The notes beneath the pieces are model-generated. The model was given only the letters and a program-made list of their open reading frames with translations. It was not told where the DNA came from and searched no databases. Positions 36,490 through 47,149 of a DNA stretch of 64,000 nucleotides are shown here, in pieces. A program made the position numbers and the translations under genes. Position 1 is the first letter of the stretch. Every line of letters begins with the position of its first letter. Location of the stretch: NCBI GenBank assembly GCA_013180625.2, contig SNVD02009699.1, positions 248,001 to 312,000 of the forward strand, written 5' to 3'. The stretch is from Boswellia sacra. Lineage: Eukaryota > Streptophyta > Magnoliopsida > Sapindales > Burseraceae.

Positions 36490-38380
36490 ATATGATAAGA
36501 TATTATTTTTCAAGAATTTGATAACTATTTTATGATCATTATTTCGACATGGAATTGCCTCGACCTATTTTGAGACATAATATACTGCAACAAGAATGTA
36601 CACAAAACCAAATAATGGTGACAATGGTCATATAAAATCAATACCCCAACAGTCAAAAATTTCAACAAAAAGAATGAGATTCAAAGGCATCATGTTTCGT
36701 TTTGAAATAGATCTGGATTTTTGACAATTTTCACAATTTTCACAAGTTTTGCAAAATGCATATGAATCTTTAAATAATATGGGCTAATAAAATCCATATT
36801 ACAAGATTTTTACAGCTATTTTTCTTGACAAGAAGTGTCCCCCACATGCTCAGAATGACAAAAATTAATAGCACTACTTACCTCATTGTCGGATATGCAT
36901 CTTCTAAGTATTTGGTTAGAGTAATATTTGAACAGATATGGATTATCCCAATAAAAATTTTTCTCCTCATTCAAAAACTTATTTTTGTCTTGGGCACTCT
37001 AGTGAGGTGGCATTTCTCTTGTTTTAAGAAAATTTACAGTGTTAGCAAATGAAGGTATTGTAGCTACAAAGAAGAAAATTCATCAGAAAAAGAGCCATTG
37101 ATAAGTGGGATTTCAAATGATGTCTCTTTCGTCAATCTTGATTGATGATCTACAACGAAATTTTCGGCTCATTTTTTATCATTTATTGTGATGTTAAATT
37201 CTTGGAGTAATAAGAGCCACTGTATCAATTTGGGTTTTGCATCTTGTTTAAACATTAAATATCTCACAGCAATATAGTTAGTGTAAACAACAGTTGGAGA
37301 ACTAATTAAATTAGATCAAAATTGGTCAAATGCAAATACTACTTCGAGGAGTTCTTTTTCAGTTGTAGTGTATTTCATTTGTGCATCATTTAAAGTTTTA
37401 CTTGCATAGTATTTCATATAAAGCTTATCTTTTCTTCTTTGTCCTAAGACAACACCAACAGCATAATCGCTCGCATCACACATTAATTCAAAAGGTAAGG
37501 ACTAATCAAGAGATTATATAATTGGAGCAGTCGTTAAAAGTCCAACTAACTTATCAAAGGCATTTTGATATTCTTAGGTCCATTCAAAAAAAGTGTCTTT
37601 TATTAAGAGGTTACAAAGAAGTTTAGATATATCACTAAAATTTCTTATGAACCTCCTATAAAATCCAGTATGCCCTAAGAATGAACGGACCTCTTTGATT
37701 GTTTTTTGTAGAGGCAAATGCGAAATCAATTCCACGTTTGCTTTATCCACTTCAATTCCTTTGGAAGACACCATGTGACCTAAGACAATCTTTGAGGTAA
37801 CTATATAATGACATTTTTCTTAATTCAAAATAATACCTTGTTCTTCACATATTTTAAGGATTTTTTCTAAGTTTTCAAGACAATTATCAAAAAGAATTTC
37901 CAAAAAAAATTAAATCATCCATGAAAACTTTTAAATAATGCTCAACCATATCAATAAAAATGCTTAACATGCATTTTTGAAAAGTAGTTGGAGCATTACA
38001 AAGTCCAAAAGGCATCCTTCTAATTACAAAAGTGTTAAAGGGGCAAGTGAATGTCGTCTTTTCTTGGTCTGTAAGTGTAATGGAAATTTGGTAATAGCCT
38101 AAGTAGCCATCAAGAAAGTAGTACTAGGAATGCCCTCCTACTCTTTCTAAAATTTGGTCAAGGAATGGTAAAAGAAAATGGCCTTTTCTAGTAACAGCAA
38201 TTAATTTTCTATAGTGTACATCCTCCAACTAGATGAGACGCGGATTAGTAATGGTTCACCCTTTTAATTTTTTTACTGCTGTAATGCAAGATTTTTTAGA
38301 TACTACTTGTGTAAGGCTTACCCACTTACTATCTGAAATAGGGTAGATAATTCCCATATTAAGTCGTTTAAGAACTTCTG
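36490..38380 (-). pseudogene. Ty3-gypsy pol relic, distal part (RT to integrase)
   Basis: On the minus strand this continues the gypsy reverse transcriptase after the 3.1-kb insertion. MGIIYPISDSKWVS lies near 38310-38350 and the catalytic motif VFMDDL near 37912-37930. RFLGHTGFYRRFI-type residues (SFLGHTGFYRRFI) mark the RT/RNase H boundary at 37574-37774. RNase H follows at 37150-37570 and the integrase zinc-binding and core region at 36490-36850, with YILVAVYYVSK. Stops and frameshifts are frequent. The integrase breaks off at about 36490, where copia sequence in the same orientation takes over. Confidence 0.82.
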
Positions 38381-38570
38381 TGACGATCTGAGTCGAGGCC
38401 CTACAACCTCTTCCTGGGTTCCACTCCGGTCTAAACCCAATCGCATAGTAAACCGTATTATCCGCTTTGGCTCGGCCCACTAGCCAATAAGCCTCATGGC
38501 TTTGTTCCTGAAGGATGCATCCCCACTCAAACCTGAGACCTCCACCACAAAGGCTCTCACGGTTTATCAT
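38381..38570 (+). repeat. ~190-bp repeat, copy 1 (outer left)
   Basis: It begins TGACGATCTGAGTCGAGGCC and ends near CTCACGGTTTATCA. Read inverted it contains GGTTTGAGTGG and GGTCTCGGGTT-like sequence reminiscent of a polymerase III B box, so a SINE-like origin cannot be excluded. Confidence 0.75.
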
Positions 38571-38589
38571 GAGTACCGTTTGAGCATTG

Positions 38590-38780
38590 TGACGATCTGA
38601 GTCGAGGCCCTACAACCTATTCCCGGGTTCTACTCCGGTCTGAACCCAATCACACAGTAAACCATATTGTCCGCTTTGGCCCGGCCCATTGGCCAATAGG
38701 CCTCACGGCTTTGTTCCCGAAGGACGCGCCCTCCACTCAAACCCGAGACCTCCACCACAAAGGCTCTCACAGTTCATCAT
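38590..38780 (+). repeat. ~190-bp repeat, copy 2 (inner left, direct)
   Basis: It is a direct copy of the preceding repeat with scattered substitutions, separated from it by 19 bases. It ends CTCACAGTTCATCA and abuts viral sequence at 38781. Confidence 0.75.
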
Positions 38781-39365
38781 GATTTCTTCTCTGCAAAGAT
38801 CTTCATCATGTGGTAATCCTGGATGTAAAGCTGTTTGATGAGGCATCTCCCAATCATCTTTGTAAGAAAGAGAAACAAAGTATTATTCTCATGACCAAAA
38901 CTTATTCGGAACATCTCCACAGTATTCGAGAAGTTCTTTGTGCTCTGTTTCAAACTTTGAAGCAAGAGATTTGACTTTTTTTTTTATCCTTTCTTTGTAA
39001 AAGAGACCTGGAGAGTTGAGGACATTGTCTGAAACAGGACTTTGAGTACAGTACAGTAATAGCATTTGATATACTTCTGTTAATCTTTTTCTTGCATGCA
39101 GACATCCTTCCCAACACATCTGGATATCATCACTCACATGATCATAGATAATTGGCTCAATAAATGGCTCTCTTGATCTTCCCCATATATCTCTTAGCTG
39201 AAAAATTATTATCATCTTGTGGACGATTTGAAATCCACCTTTGAGCGTAAGCGTCAAGAGATCTTCAAAGATTGGAGAGAATATTCGATCAAACCATCGA
39301 TTAGGATTATACCTTCTGTTCCTGTGAATTAGTACAGGATCAAATACCATCGCTATTTGATGTCA
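38781..39365 (-). pseudogene. Endogenous caulimovirid segment, inverted, upstream of RT in the virus
   Basis: The main open stretch is 38889-39350 on the minus strand, about 150 codons, whose function I do not recognise; a polyprotein part upstream of reverse transcriptase is likely. The link is direct: the last 27 bases (38781-38807, minus) match, with one difference, the plus-strand copy at 40771-40797, which leads straight into a reverse transcriptase. This block is therefore inverted relative to the rest of the viral sequence. A stop and a frame change occur near 38886. It is an old, non-functional copy. Confidence 0.6.
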
Positions 39366-40575
39366 GCAATCGAGCTTTTTATGTCAACAATCGAGCAGAA
39401 TGTGTTCTTGGAAAGAAAAGATTCTGTATTGATTACAGAAAGCTAAATGACTGTTTGCGTGATATTCGATATCCTGTTCCAAGAAAGATTTGTCTCTTAA
39501 AGAGGATGGCTAAGTCAAAGATCTATTTGAAGTTCGATATGAAGTTAGGATTTTGGCAAGTGGGAGTCAAAAAAGAAGATCGCTATAAAACAGCTTTCAT
39601 TGTGCCACATAGTCATTATGAGTGGAACGTGATGCCTTTCGGTCTCAAGAATGCTCCTTTAGAATATCAGCATAGAATGGATGATGTGTACAAAGACATA
39701 ATTAAAGTTTGTCTTGTATACATTGACGATGTCCTTATCTTCAGCAATAATGAAGAAGATCATGTTTAGCATCTTAAACAGTTCAAAAGTTTAACTTTTG
39801 AGCATGGCTTGATCTTACCTGAAAGAAAGATGTTCATTGGAATCCCGGAAGTAGATTTTCTTAGATTGCATATTAAGGATGGCTACACAACCCCAATGAC
39901 ACATATTGCTGAAAAGATATTCTTGTTTCCTGACAAGTTGACAAGTAGAAAGATGATTCAACAATTATTGGGAATAGTCAATTATGCAAGAGATTATATA
40001 AAGAATTTGTCCAGATACACGAGCAAAATCTCAAGGCATATAAAGAAGAAAGCAGTAGCATGGTCAGACGAAGCAACTTAAGCTGTGATTGATTTGAAAG
40101 AAAAATGAAGGTCTCTTCCTCCTTTAAAGATTCCTGACAAAGGACAACTCATCCTTCAGACAGACGCAAGTGACAAATTTTGGGGAGCAGTGCTACTCGA
40201 GCAAGAAGGGAGCTACAGAAGAATTTGTGCATATAAATCAGGGCAGTTCTCAGATTTTCAACAACATTATCCTTCATCCAAGAAAGAGGTGTTAGCAGTC
40301 CTCAATGCTATCGAAAAATTCTAATTTTATCTCTCTTTTGAGGAATTTATAGTAGAAATTGACTACAAATATTTCGAAGGATTGCTCAGAAGAAGAGAAG
40401 ATGAGATTCCAGATCCTCAACTCGCTAGATGGTCAAAGTTTTTTTTGAGATTCAAGTTCACTGTTTGCTTCTACCAATCAATTAGGTTCCATGACAAAAT
40501 GATTTCTTCTTTAACTCAGATGAAGATTAAAGCGGAAGCAAAGTGGACCCATCAGCTGAAGCATTGGTGAAGAGA
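39366..40575 (+). pseudogene. Endogenous caulimovirid reverse transcriptase-RNase H, decayed
   Basis: The plus strand shows the order expected of a plant pararetrovirus: a fingers/palm region, the catalytic YIDD motif near 39719-39730, a connection region, then RNase H with a QTDAS motif near 40158-40172. The match is to the Caulimoviridae (episomal DNA pararetroviruses of plants, also found as old genome copies) rather than to gypsy elements, from the RNase H wording and the following intergenic promoter. Several in-frame stops are visible (around 39767, 40079, 40105 and 40321), so it cannot be expressed as an enzyme. The genus is not determined; petuvirus-like and florendovirus-like are candidates. 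Confidence 0.8.
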
Positions 40576-40770
40576 TATGATGTGACAAGATGTAACGTAA
40601 AGTAATAAAGTATGAGATGAGTCATGATAGTGTAATAATGTAATATTGTCTTTATGTGTGAGTCATGTAGTGAGATGTCTAGTGTAATGATGTTAGTGAT
40701 AAGGTATGAGTTGTAAAGTAGTGTGATGTGACATAAAGTATAGTGAGTCATGTAAAGGAGATTCTTTTAT
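40576..40770 (+). promoter_or_regulatory. Viral intergenic/enhancer repeat, copy A
   Basis: About 190 bases rich in TGTGAC, GAGTCATG and GTAAAGTA words follow the RNase H. They are about 93 percent identical by eye to copy B. The TGACG core is mutated here (TAACGTAA at 40592-40599). The copy is cut off at about 40770 and joined to a second reverse transcriptase fragment, so it lacks the TATA box. Confidence 0.5.
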
Positions 40771-41003
40771 GATGAATATCTTTGCAGAGAAGAAATCTCT
40801 GAGCTACTCAAAATAGATCTCATCAGACCTTCAAAATCTGAATGGGCAAGTCAAGCTTTTTATGTTAACAATCGAGCAGAACGTGTTCGTGGAAAGAAAA
40901 GATTCTGTATTGATTACAGAAAGCTCAATGACTGTTTGCGTGATATTCGATATCTTGTTCCAAGAAAGATTTGTCTCTTAAAGAGGATGGCTAAGTCAAA
41001 GAT
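40771..41003 (+). pseudogene. Second, partial caulimovirid RT fragment
   Basis: This repeats the beginning of the reverse transcriptase: 40851-41003 is nearly identical to 39370-39522. It also carries about 80 bases of the region in front of it, which the first copy lacks. It stops abruptly after GTCAAAGAT, where enhancer copy B begins. It shows that at least two viral genome copies, or one circular copy opened twice, contributed to the locus. Confidence 0.75.
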
Positions 41004-41336
41004 TTGTGACAAGATGTGACGTAAAGTAATAAAGCATGAGATGAGTCATGCTAGTGTAATAATGTAATGTTGTCTTTATGTGTGAGTCATGTAGTAAGGT
41101 GTCCAGTGTAATGATGTTAGTGATAAGGTATGAGTTATAAAGTAGTGTGATGTGACATAAAGTATAGTGAGTTATATAAAAGAGATTCTTTTGAGATAAG
41201 GAAGCATCCTAGCATAGTATCCTGGCTTTGCCTATATAAAGGATGCCATAGCTTTGTATGAGGGACACGGAATACTAGTCGAGTCTCTTGTAAGTCTATC
41301 CTTTGTGTAACCCTTATCCCTAGTAATGCTATCAGA
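41004..41336 (+). promoter_or_regulatory. Viral intergenic region copy B: enhancer, TATA box and primer site
   Basis: This copy is complete. It has TGACGTAA at 41017-41024, the core of the as-1 type activator known from the caulimovirus 35S promoter. A TATA box, TATATAAA, lies at 41233-41240. About 85 bases further, TGCTATCAGAG near 41325 resembles the tRNA-Met primer site TGGTATCAGAGC of caulimovirids. The order enhancer, TATA, leader, primer site matches a pararetroviral intergenic region. It points plus-strand, towards the ~190-bp repeat. Confidence 0.6.
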
Positions 41337-41525
41337 GATGAACCGCGAGAGCCTTTGTGGTGGAGGTCTCGGGTTCGAGTGGGGGACGCGTCCTTCGGGA
41401 ACAAAGCCGTGAGGCCTGTTGGCCAGTGGATCGGGCCAAAGCGGACAATACGGTTTACTGTGTGATTGGGTACAGACCGGAGTGGAACCCGGGAAGAGGT
41501 TGTAGGGCCTCGACTTAGATCGTCA
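41337..41525 (-). repeat. ~190-bp repeat, copy 3 (outer right, inverted)
   Basis: It is the inverted counterpart of copies 1 and 2 and ends GATCGTCA. Its inner end lies directly on the viral primer-site-like sequence, so the boundary between repeat and virus is uncertain by several bases. Confidence 0.75.
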
Positions 41526-44208
41526 CAACTTCAACCCTATTGACCCCTTTCATATGAGGATTTAATCTCTTTTGAGGTTGTTGGGATGTTTTGACATTTT
41601 CTTCTAAATGTATTATATGTGTACAAATCAAATTGTTAATGCCTTTTATGTCTTTTAAAGTCCACCCAATTGCATTTTTATGCGCTTTAAGCACTTTTAT
41701 CAACTTACTTTATTGCTCGCTTGTGAGAGATGAAGAAATTACCACTAGGTACGTCTGATTCCAAGATATGCGTATTTTAGTCCTCCAGGTAAAGGCTTCA
41801 ATTCTAATTTAGGAGCTTCCTCTTCATTACTTTCATTCATTGGTCCCAATTCTTCAAATCATGGTTTCGAGCCTTTATTTTTCATTACATATGTACAATC
41901 CAGTAAGGAACATATATTAAAAAGATCAGGCTCTAGTTACATTCTCGATAATGAATTGACCAATCCAAAAGGTCAGAAAAAATCCTTTTTTGAATATGGT
42001 CTTCCACAACAGTTTCGATCATATTCGCTTCTCCATTTTCATCTTCTTCTTCATGTGGTTGGTTCAACATATTAAAAATATTAAGCTTCAATGTCATATT
42101 CCTAAATGACAACTTCATGACTCCATTCGTGCAATTAATCAGAGCATTAAAAGTTGCTAAAAATGGACGTCCTAAAATAATAGGAATTGAATTGCATACT
42201 TCTATCGATTGTGTATCCAAGATGATAAAATCCACAAGATATATGAATTTATCGACTTCAACTAACATATCTTCAACTATTCCTCTTGGCACTTTAACTG
42301 ATCTATCTGCAAGTAAAAGAGTCATAGAAGTTGGCTTTAACTCACCTATATAGAGTTTTTGAAAAACTGAATATGGAAGCAAATTCACTATAGCACCAAG
42401 ATCAAGTAAAGCTTGTTCAACTTTATAATCTCCAATAATGCATGAAATTGTAGGACAACCAGGATCTCTATATTTCATAGCGTTATTGTTATGAAGAATA
42501 ACATTTACTTATTTAGCTAGAAAAACGTTCTTTTTCACATTCAACTTTTTTCACAGTACATATATCTTTCAAAAATTTTGCATAATAAGTTATATGTTTA
42601 ATTGCATCTAGTAAGGGAATGTTGACCTTTGCCTGTTTGAAAATTTCAAAAACTTCAGAATTGTGGTTTGGCCTCTTTTGAATGGCTAATGCGTGAGGAA
42701 ATGGAGGCACAAGTGAGGATTTGGTTTCTTCTTCGCTAGGTGTTGGTTTGGAACCTCTTCCTTATCCTTAAAGATCGATTCATCTTCTTTCTTATAAGGT
42801 TTAGGAATGTGTTTTTCGACAACCTTACCATTATGAAAGGTCATGACTGATTTGGCTTGGTCCACATAATGGCTAGTTGAACTACCCGCACTTGAATTAG
42901 ATTAATCTTTGGGGTTTTGCAATGTTTGTAAAAGAAATTTTCCTTTTTCTTAGATGCTAAATGTAAATAAAAATTTTGCAAGAGTGTCGTCAAATTTACT
43001 AATATTTGAGCAGTTTGACTATTAAAGGTCTATTGCTTTGCAATGAATGAATGCAATGTTTCCTTTCTAGGAGAAAGAACATATGATGCATGATCATGAG
43101 AATTTTAAAAATTTTGATGTGTTTGAAAAGGGACTTGTAAGATTGTGCATGATTGTCATTTTTTTAACTAAAATTCAGATGATTTCTCCAATTCGGATTG
43201 CAGGTTTGTGAGAATGAATTGTGATTTGGCCTTTTGAAAGTATTTAAAGCATTGGCTTGTTCATGGAGACATTCCCTAAAAGCAGGCAAAGTTGGACAAT
43301 CATTGGTAGGATGGTCATTAATATTACAAATGTGGCAGATAATTTCTTGAACAGAATTTAATTGATCACTTTTTTTTTTTATTTCTAAAGCCTCGGCTTT
43401 TCTAGCTAGAGATGCATATTTGGCTTGAACATCATGGTCTCTCTAAGGTTATAAATGCATGTACTAGATATCAAAGATGGGGTTTTGCTTGGTACCTCAT
43501 TGGTGTCAATAGTGTCCCAATTTTGGGCTTTTTCTGCTAGTGAGTCTAGGTAGTCAATTGGTTCCTCCGGATCTTTATCTCCAAATTACCCATTATACAT
43601 TAGTTCTACTAATTGCCTTCTTGAAGTGTTAACCCTTCATAGAAAATTGCAACTAATCTTCAAGTTTCAAAACCATGGTGAGGACAGGTATTAAGTAATT
43701 CTTTATATGTATCCCAACATTAATAAAATGTTTCTCATGGTTTTTGAGTAAAAGTGGTGATTTGCTTTTTAAGAAAATTTGTTCTATGGGAAGGACAATT
43801 TTTTTTAAAAAAAAATTATTGTTTCACCTCAATCCATAAACTAATGGAACTTGACCTCAAATTTTGTAGCCATGTTATCGCTTTATCTTTTAATGAAAAA
43901 GGAAAAAGCTTTAATCTAATGGTGTTTATGTTACAATTTGGGTTATTGTAAAAGTTACACACATCTTCAAAGTTTTTTAAGTGTGGATATAGGTTCTTCA
44001 TATCAAGGCCATGAAAGGTAGGTAAAAGTTGAATGAAACTCGACTTGAAATTGAAATGAATTGCATCAGGAGGAGAAACTAGACAAGATGGTACACTAGT
44101 CCTCATCGGATTTATGAAATCTCTAAGGGTTCTTGGTTGGTTTTGGTCATTTTGTTGGGAACGATTGTTCCCTTCATCTATGAGTCTCTCAACTAGATTA
44201 TCGATCAT
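41526..44208 (-). pseudogene. Ty3-gypsy gag-protease-RT relic, proximal part
   Basis: Read on the minus strand, gag begins near 44208. It carries the retrotransposon gag core at about 44100-43820, with FIQLLPTFHGLD and LKLFPFSLKDKAITWLQNL. Around 42478-41933 is an aspartic protease with LLDLGAIVNLLPYSVF and DRSVKVPRGIVEDMLV; the DLGA active-site form is usual in this plant lineage. The N-terminal part of reverse transcriptase (AHKNAIGWTLKDIKGIN at 41700-41640) follows, and the frame then hits the insertion at 41525. The rest of pol continues at 38380. Frameshifts and stops between blocks show an old copy. The protein wording and primer site suggest the Athila/Tat side of the gypsy group. Confidence 0.85.
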
Positions 44209-44444
44209 GTTTTCTAAGAAAGATAATGTTTTCCTAGCAAGTCTACCACTAGATGTGCATGATCAAATTTTAAACTAGATCCTTCCCCGACAAAAAATTA
44301 ACTTTTTAGAATACCTCCTTCCACTAGTTCTATTTTGATAATTTTAAAATAGAAAAAGGAAAGAAAAGATGAACACAACCAAAAAATTAACATCTAAAAT
44401 GAGAAAAGAAAATACCTATAATTTTGCCCACCAAATTTTACCTT

Positions 44445-44461
44445 CCCCGGCAATGGTGTCA
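44445..44461 (-). promoter_or_regulatory. Primer-binding-site-like sequence of the gypsy relic
   Basis: On the minus strand this reads TGACACCATTGCCGGGG. It closely follows TGGCGCCNTTGCCGGGG, the primer site common in Athila/Tat gypsy elements. It sits upstream of gag in the correct orientation and implies that the 5' LTR lies above 44461. Confidence 0.65.
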
Positions 44462-45960
44462 AAAACTCCCAAGTATAAGAGTGTTAAAGTAATAAACCCA
44501 GCAAGACCGAGGTCGATCCATAGGAAAAGAGATTTAGCGGTACAAACTAAAGAATAAGTAAATATGATATGAATAATTCAAATAAATAATAAGATAATAT
44601 TAATAAATAAAAGCAAAGATGGGAGGTGGTACAATCGACTATTCAAATGTAAAATAAAAATAAGATGCCGTAAAACCAACCATGGAAATAGGTGGTAAAA
44701 CCTATCATAGCAAATGAAAGAACAATTTCATAAGCAATAAATGAGAATAAATGAAATACACAAGTAAGATAAATTAACACAATAACAATGAAAGCTAAGG
44801 TTAGGGGATCCACTCTTGATATATCAAATAAGAATAAATAACTTTGTTATAACTTCATTGGAATTTATACATCAAGAAGGTTTCAATCGGAAGATATGTC
44901 ATTTAAGTATATTTTAGTTATATGAATTATATTTGTTTTATTACCAAGATTTATATCACTTCTTCTAAATGGGTTCAAGCATCCAATGTGTCAATCACCA
45001 TATGTCTATAATAAATCAAGGTTCATAACTAGACTTGTGTTAGTAAAGAAGAACTATACGACGTCTAGAAATGATCCAAGCATTTGATGTACCAAAAATT
45101 ATCTATAATAGATCAAAACCTTCACCTTATGAGTGGTGTTAAGATTGATTAAGAAAGTAAATATAAAGCATATAAAATAAATAACACAAGATTATGATTA
45201 TTAAGTACATATCACAAGGTTACAAAATCCTTATTCTCATATTAAGGTTTTCCCCATTTCACCTTAGCAAGAGAGAATTTAGCAAGACATTATGCAAGAA
45301 CGAAATAAATTGCAAGAAGAAAAAGATTTATTAATAATATTAAAAGAATAAAACATAAAAGAGAAAACACAATGTTAAAAGATCCCAGCCAAGAGCCAAG
45401 ATGCCCTAATAGATCACATTTCACCTTTATTCATAGATACATTTAAGGGCGAATTTGTCAAATTATAATGGGACAATTATAAAATATGTTATTGACAATT
45501 TGGATTATCATGTGCATTGACTTTGACCACTGATTTCGGCATCGAAATATTTGGAATTTTAATCATATGTCTCCATAAAATTGTAGACGTCTCTCAGCTT
45601 TCTAGAACATATTAAATCATACGATTTAGATTCATATTTCAAGAGATACGTTCAAAATATGAAGACATGGTCAAGCTGGGTTGAGACCGCATATGGGTTT
45701 GCTTTAAGCCCATTTTAGGTCTATTAGATGCTCGAATTTCATTATCCTTGTGAATATAATTTTGTAGGCAATGTAATTAGCTTTCCACCAAATCAAAACT
45801 TGCACCATTCTGATATATAAATAGAAAGTTATGCCTATTTTACCGAACCTGTATCAAAATTGAAATTAAGATGAAGCTAATTCAAAAGTTGTCAAGGCTA
45901 AAAATATGCTTAAGTTGAAGCATTTAATGACACTATTAATATAATATGATGAATTAATAT
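44462..45960 (-). other. Probable 5' LTR/leader region of the gypsy relic
   Basis: The region directly behind the primer site should be the gypsy 5' LTR, but I cannot see a TG...CA boundary or a second copy to fix it. The sequence is AT-rich, with no coding segment and no other feature I can support. Confidence 0.35.
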
Positions 45961-47149
45961 TTTATTAAACATACACATTTAAATGTTCATCAGAAACCCA
46001 TATGACCATCGCCTCACCGTCGTTGACTTTTCGTGGCATAGTTTGACTCCATTACCTAGTCACCTACTCTTATCATTCTTGGCTACTTGTGTGCACGTCA
46101 TCGTTGTCACTGCCGCTATCACAACCCCCTTTGTTCCTCTCACCGCTATCACGTAGCTTCACTCCACCACCATTGCAGTTGTTAAGCACCTCTGTTTGGG
46201 CGAAATTGAACTGTGAGTCTTTCTTTTCTTTTTCAAATCATAGATGCCTATTTTATGCATTGATAGTGTTGTTGATTTCTTATGCCTAATTGCCTATGTT
46301 ATGTTAATATTGGTTCATTTTTATGGAGATTTTTTAAGTTAATATTGTCCTTTGTAGTTTTTTATGTCATTAAATTAACTGTTTGCATAGTTGTGGAAGA
46401 GTGAGTAATTAGTCAAAAAGTTATTTTAAACTGCAACTATGATGAGTCTTCTTGGTTTTCGATTAATTCTTCCTTTCATCATTTGTGATGAAACTATTGT
46501 GTGCTTGAACCAAAAAAAAAAAAAAGCTAAAACTGTTTTAGATGCTTTTCTATTTCCAATTTTCATTACTTGATATATATTTTTTTTGTTAGTTTGATTG
46601 TTTCTATCACTCTTATCTGTCCACTATCAATGTATTGGATTGCAGTGATTGTTTATTAGGACTAAAGCGGACATATATCGGTATAATGGTGTTAATCTTA
46701 ATTTTTTAGCTTTGCTAGTTTTTAGAAATTTCTTTTTAGTTTATAATTATATGCATTTGAATTCTTTTCAAATAATTTAAGATTACTAATATTTTTTTGG
46801 GGAATTTTAGAAGTGTTTACAAACATGGTGGGAAATACCAATAACCTTAGCTTGTTGTCATTGGCCTACTTATGAGAATTTGATGGACATATATTAGTAT
46901 AACAACCTTATTGTCATTGTCCTATTTATAATAATCTTTTAATTGTTTGGGTCTTATTTTTGCCTGTTTATTGAGATTAGATGATTCTAACTTAAGATGA
47001 TTTGGGTTTTAAAACGCTTGCTTTATTTGATTTTTATTTTTGGGTTGTTTTGCTCATAGGCATGTCTATATATTTGCCTATTTGGATAATAACTCAATTC
47101 AAATGTCTATTTAATGTCTTTTATTAATTTATTTTCCATTTTTTTAGGT
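45961..47149 (+). other. Likely 5' region of the hAT relic
   Basis: A pyrimidine-rich stretch at 46010-46210 followed by AT-rich sequence leads up to the hAT coding remnant at 47150. It is probably leader and intron of that element. A frame at 46089-46289 has no recognisable domain. I did not find the terminal inverted repeat. Confidence 0.3.

Larger units (their letters stand above)
38381..41525. mobile_element. 3.1-kb insertion bounded by inverted ~190-bp repeats, carrying endogenous pararetrovirus DNA
   Basis: The insertion interrupts the gypsy reverse transcriptase between two parts that continue one another (RLNPHMK before it, EVLKRLNMGIIYP after it on the minus strand). It starts TGACGATCTGAGTCGAGGCC and ends with the inverted form, GGCCTCGACTTAGATCGTCA. 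The repeat extends about 190 bp at each end. The nine flanking bases, GAACTTCTG on the left and CAACTTCAA on the right, agree at six positions in register, which could be a decayed 9-bp duplication of Mutator type. A second direct copy of the repeat sits inside the left end. The interior is rearranged caulimovirid sequence. Alternatively the ~190-bp repeat may be an independent short element inserted several times. Confidence 0.55.

Noticed and set aside
38256..38570. A 104-codon minus-strand frame read as one gene
   Set aside because: It crosses the edge of the 3.1-kb insertion. One part is the ~190-bp repeat and the other is gypsy reverse transcriptase, so it is a junction product and not a gene.
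41330..41400. A tRNA gene suggested by the GGTTCGAG word in the ~190-bp repeat
   Set aside because: I could not fold acceptor, D and anticodon arms around it. The word fits a polymerase III B box or chance better than a tRNA.
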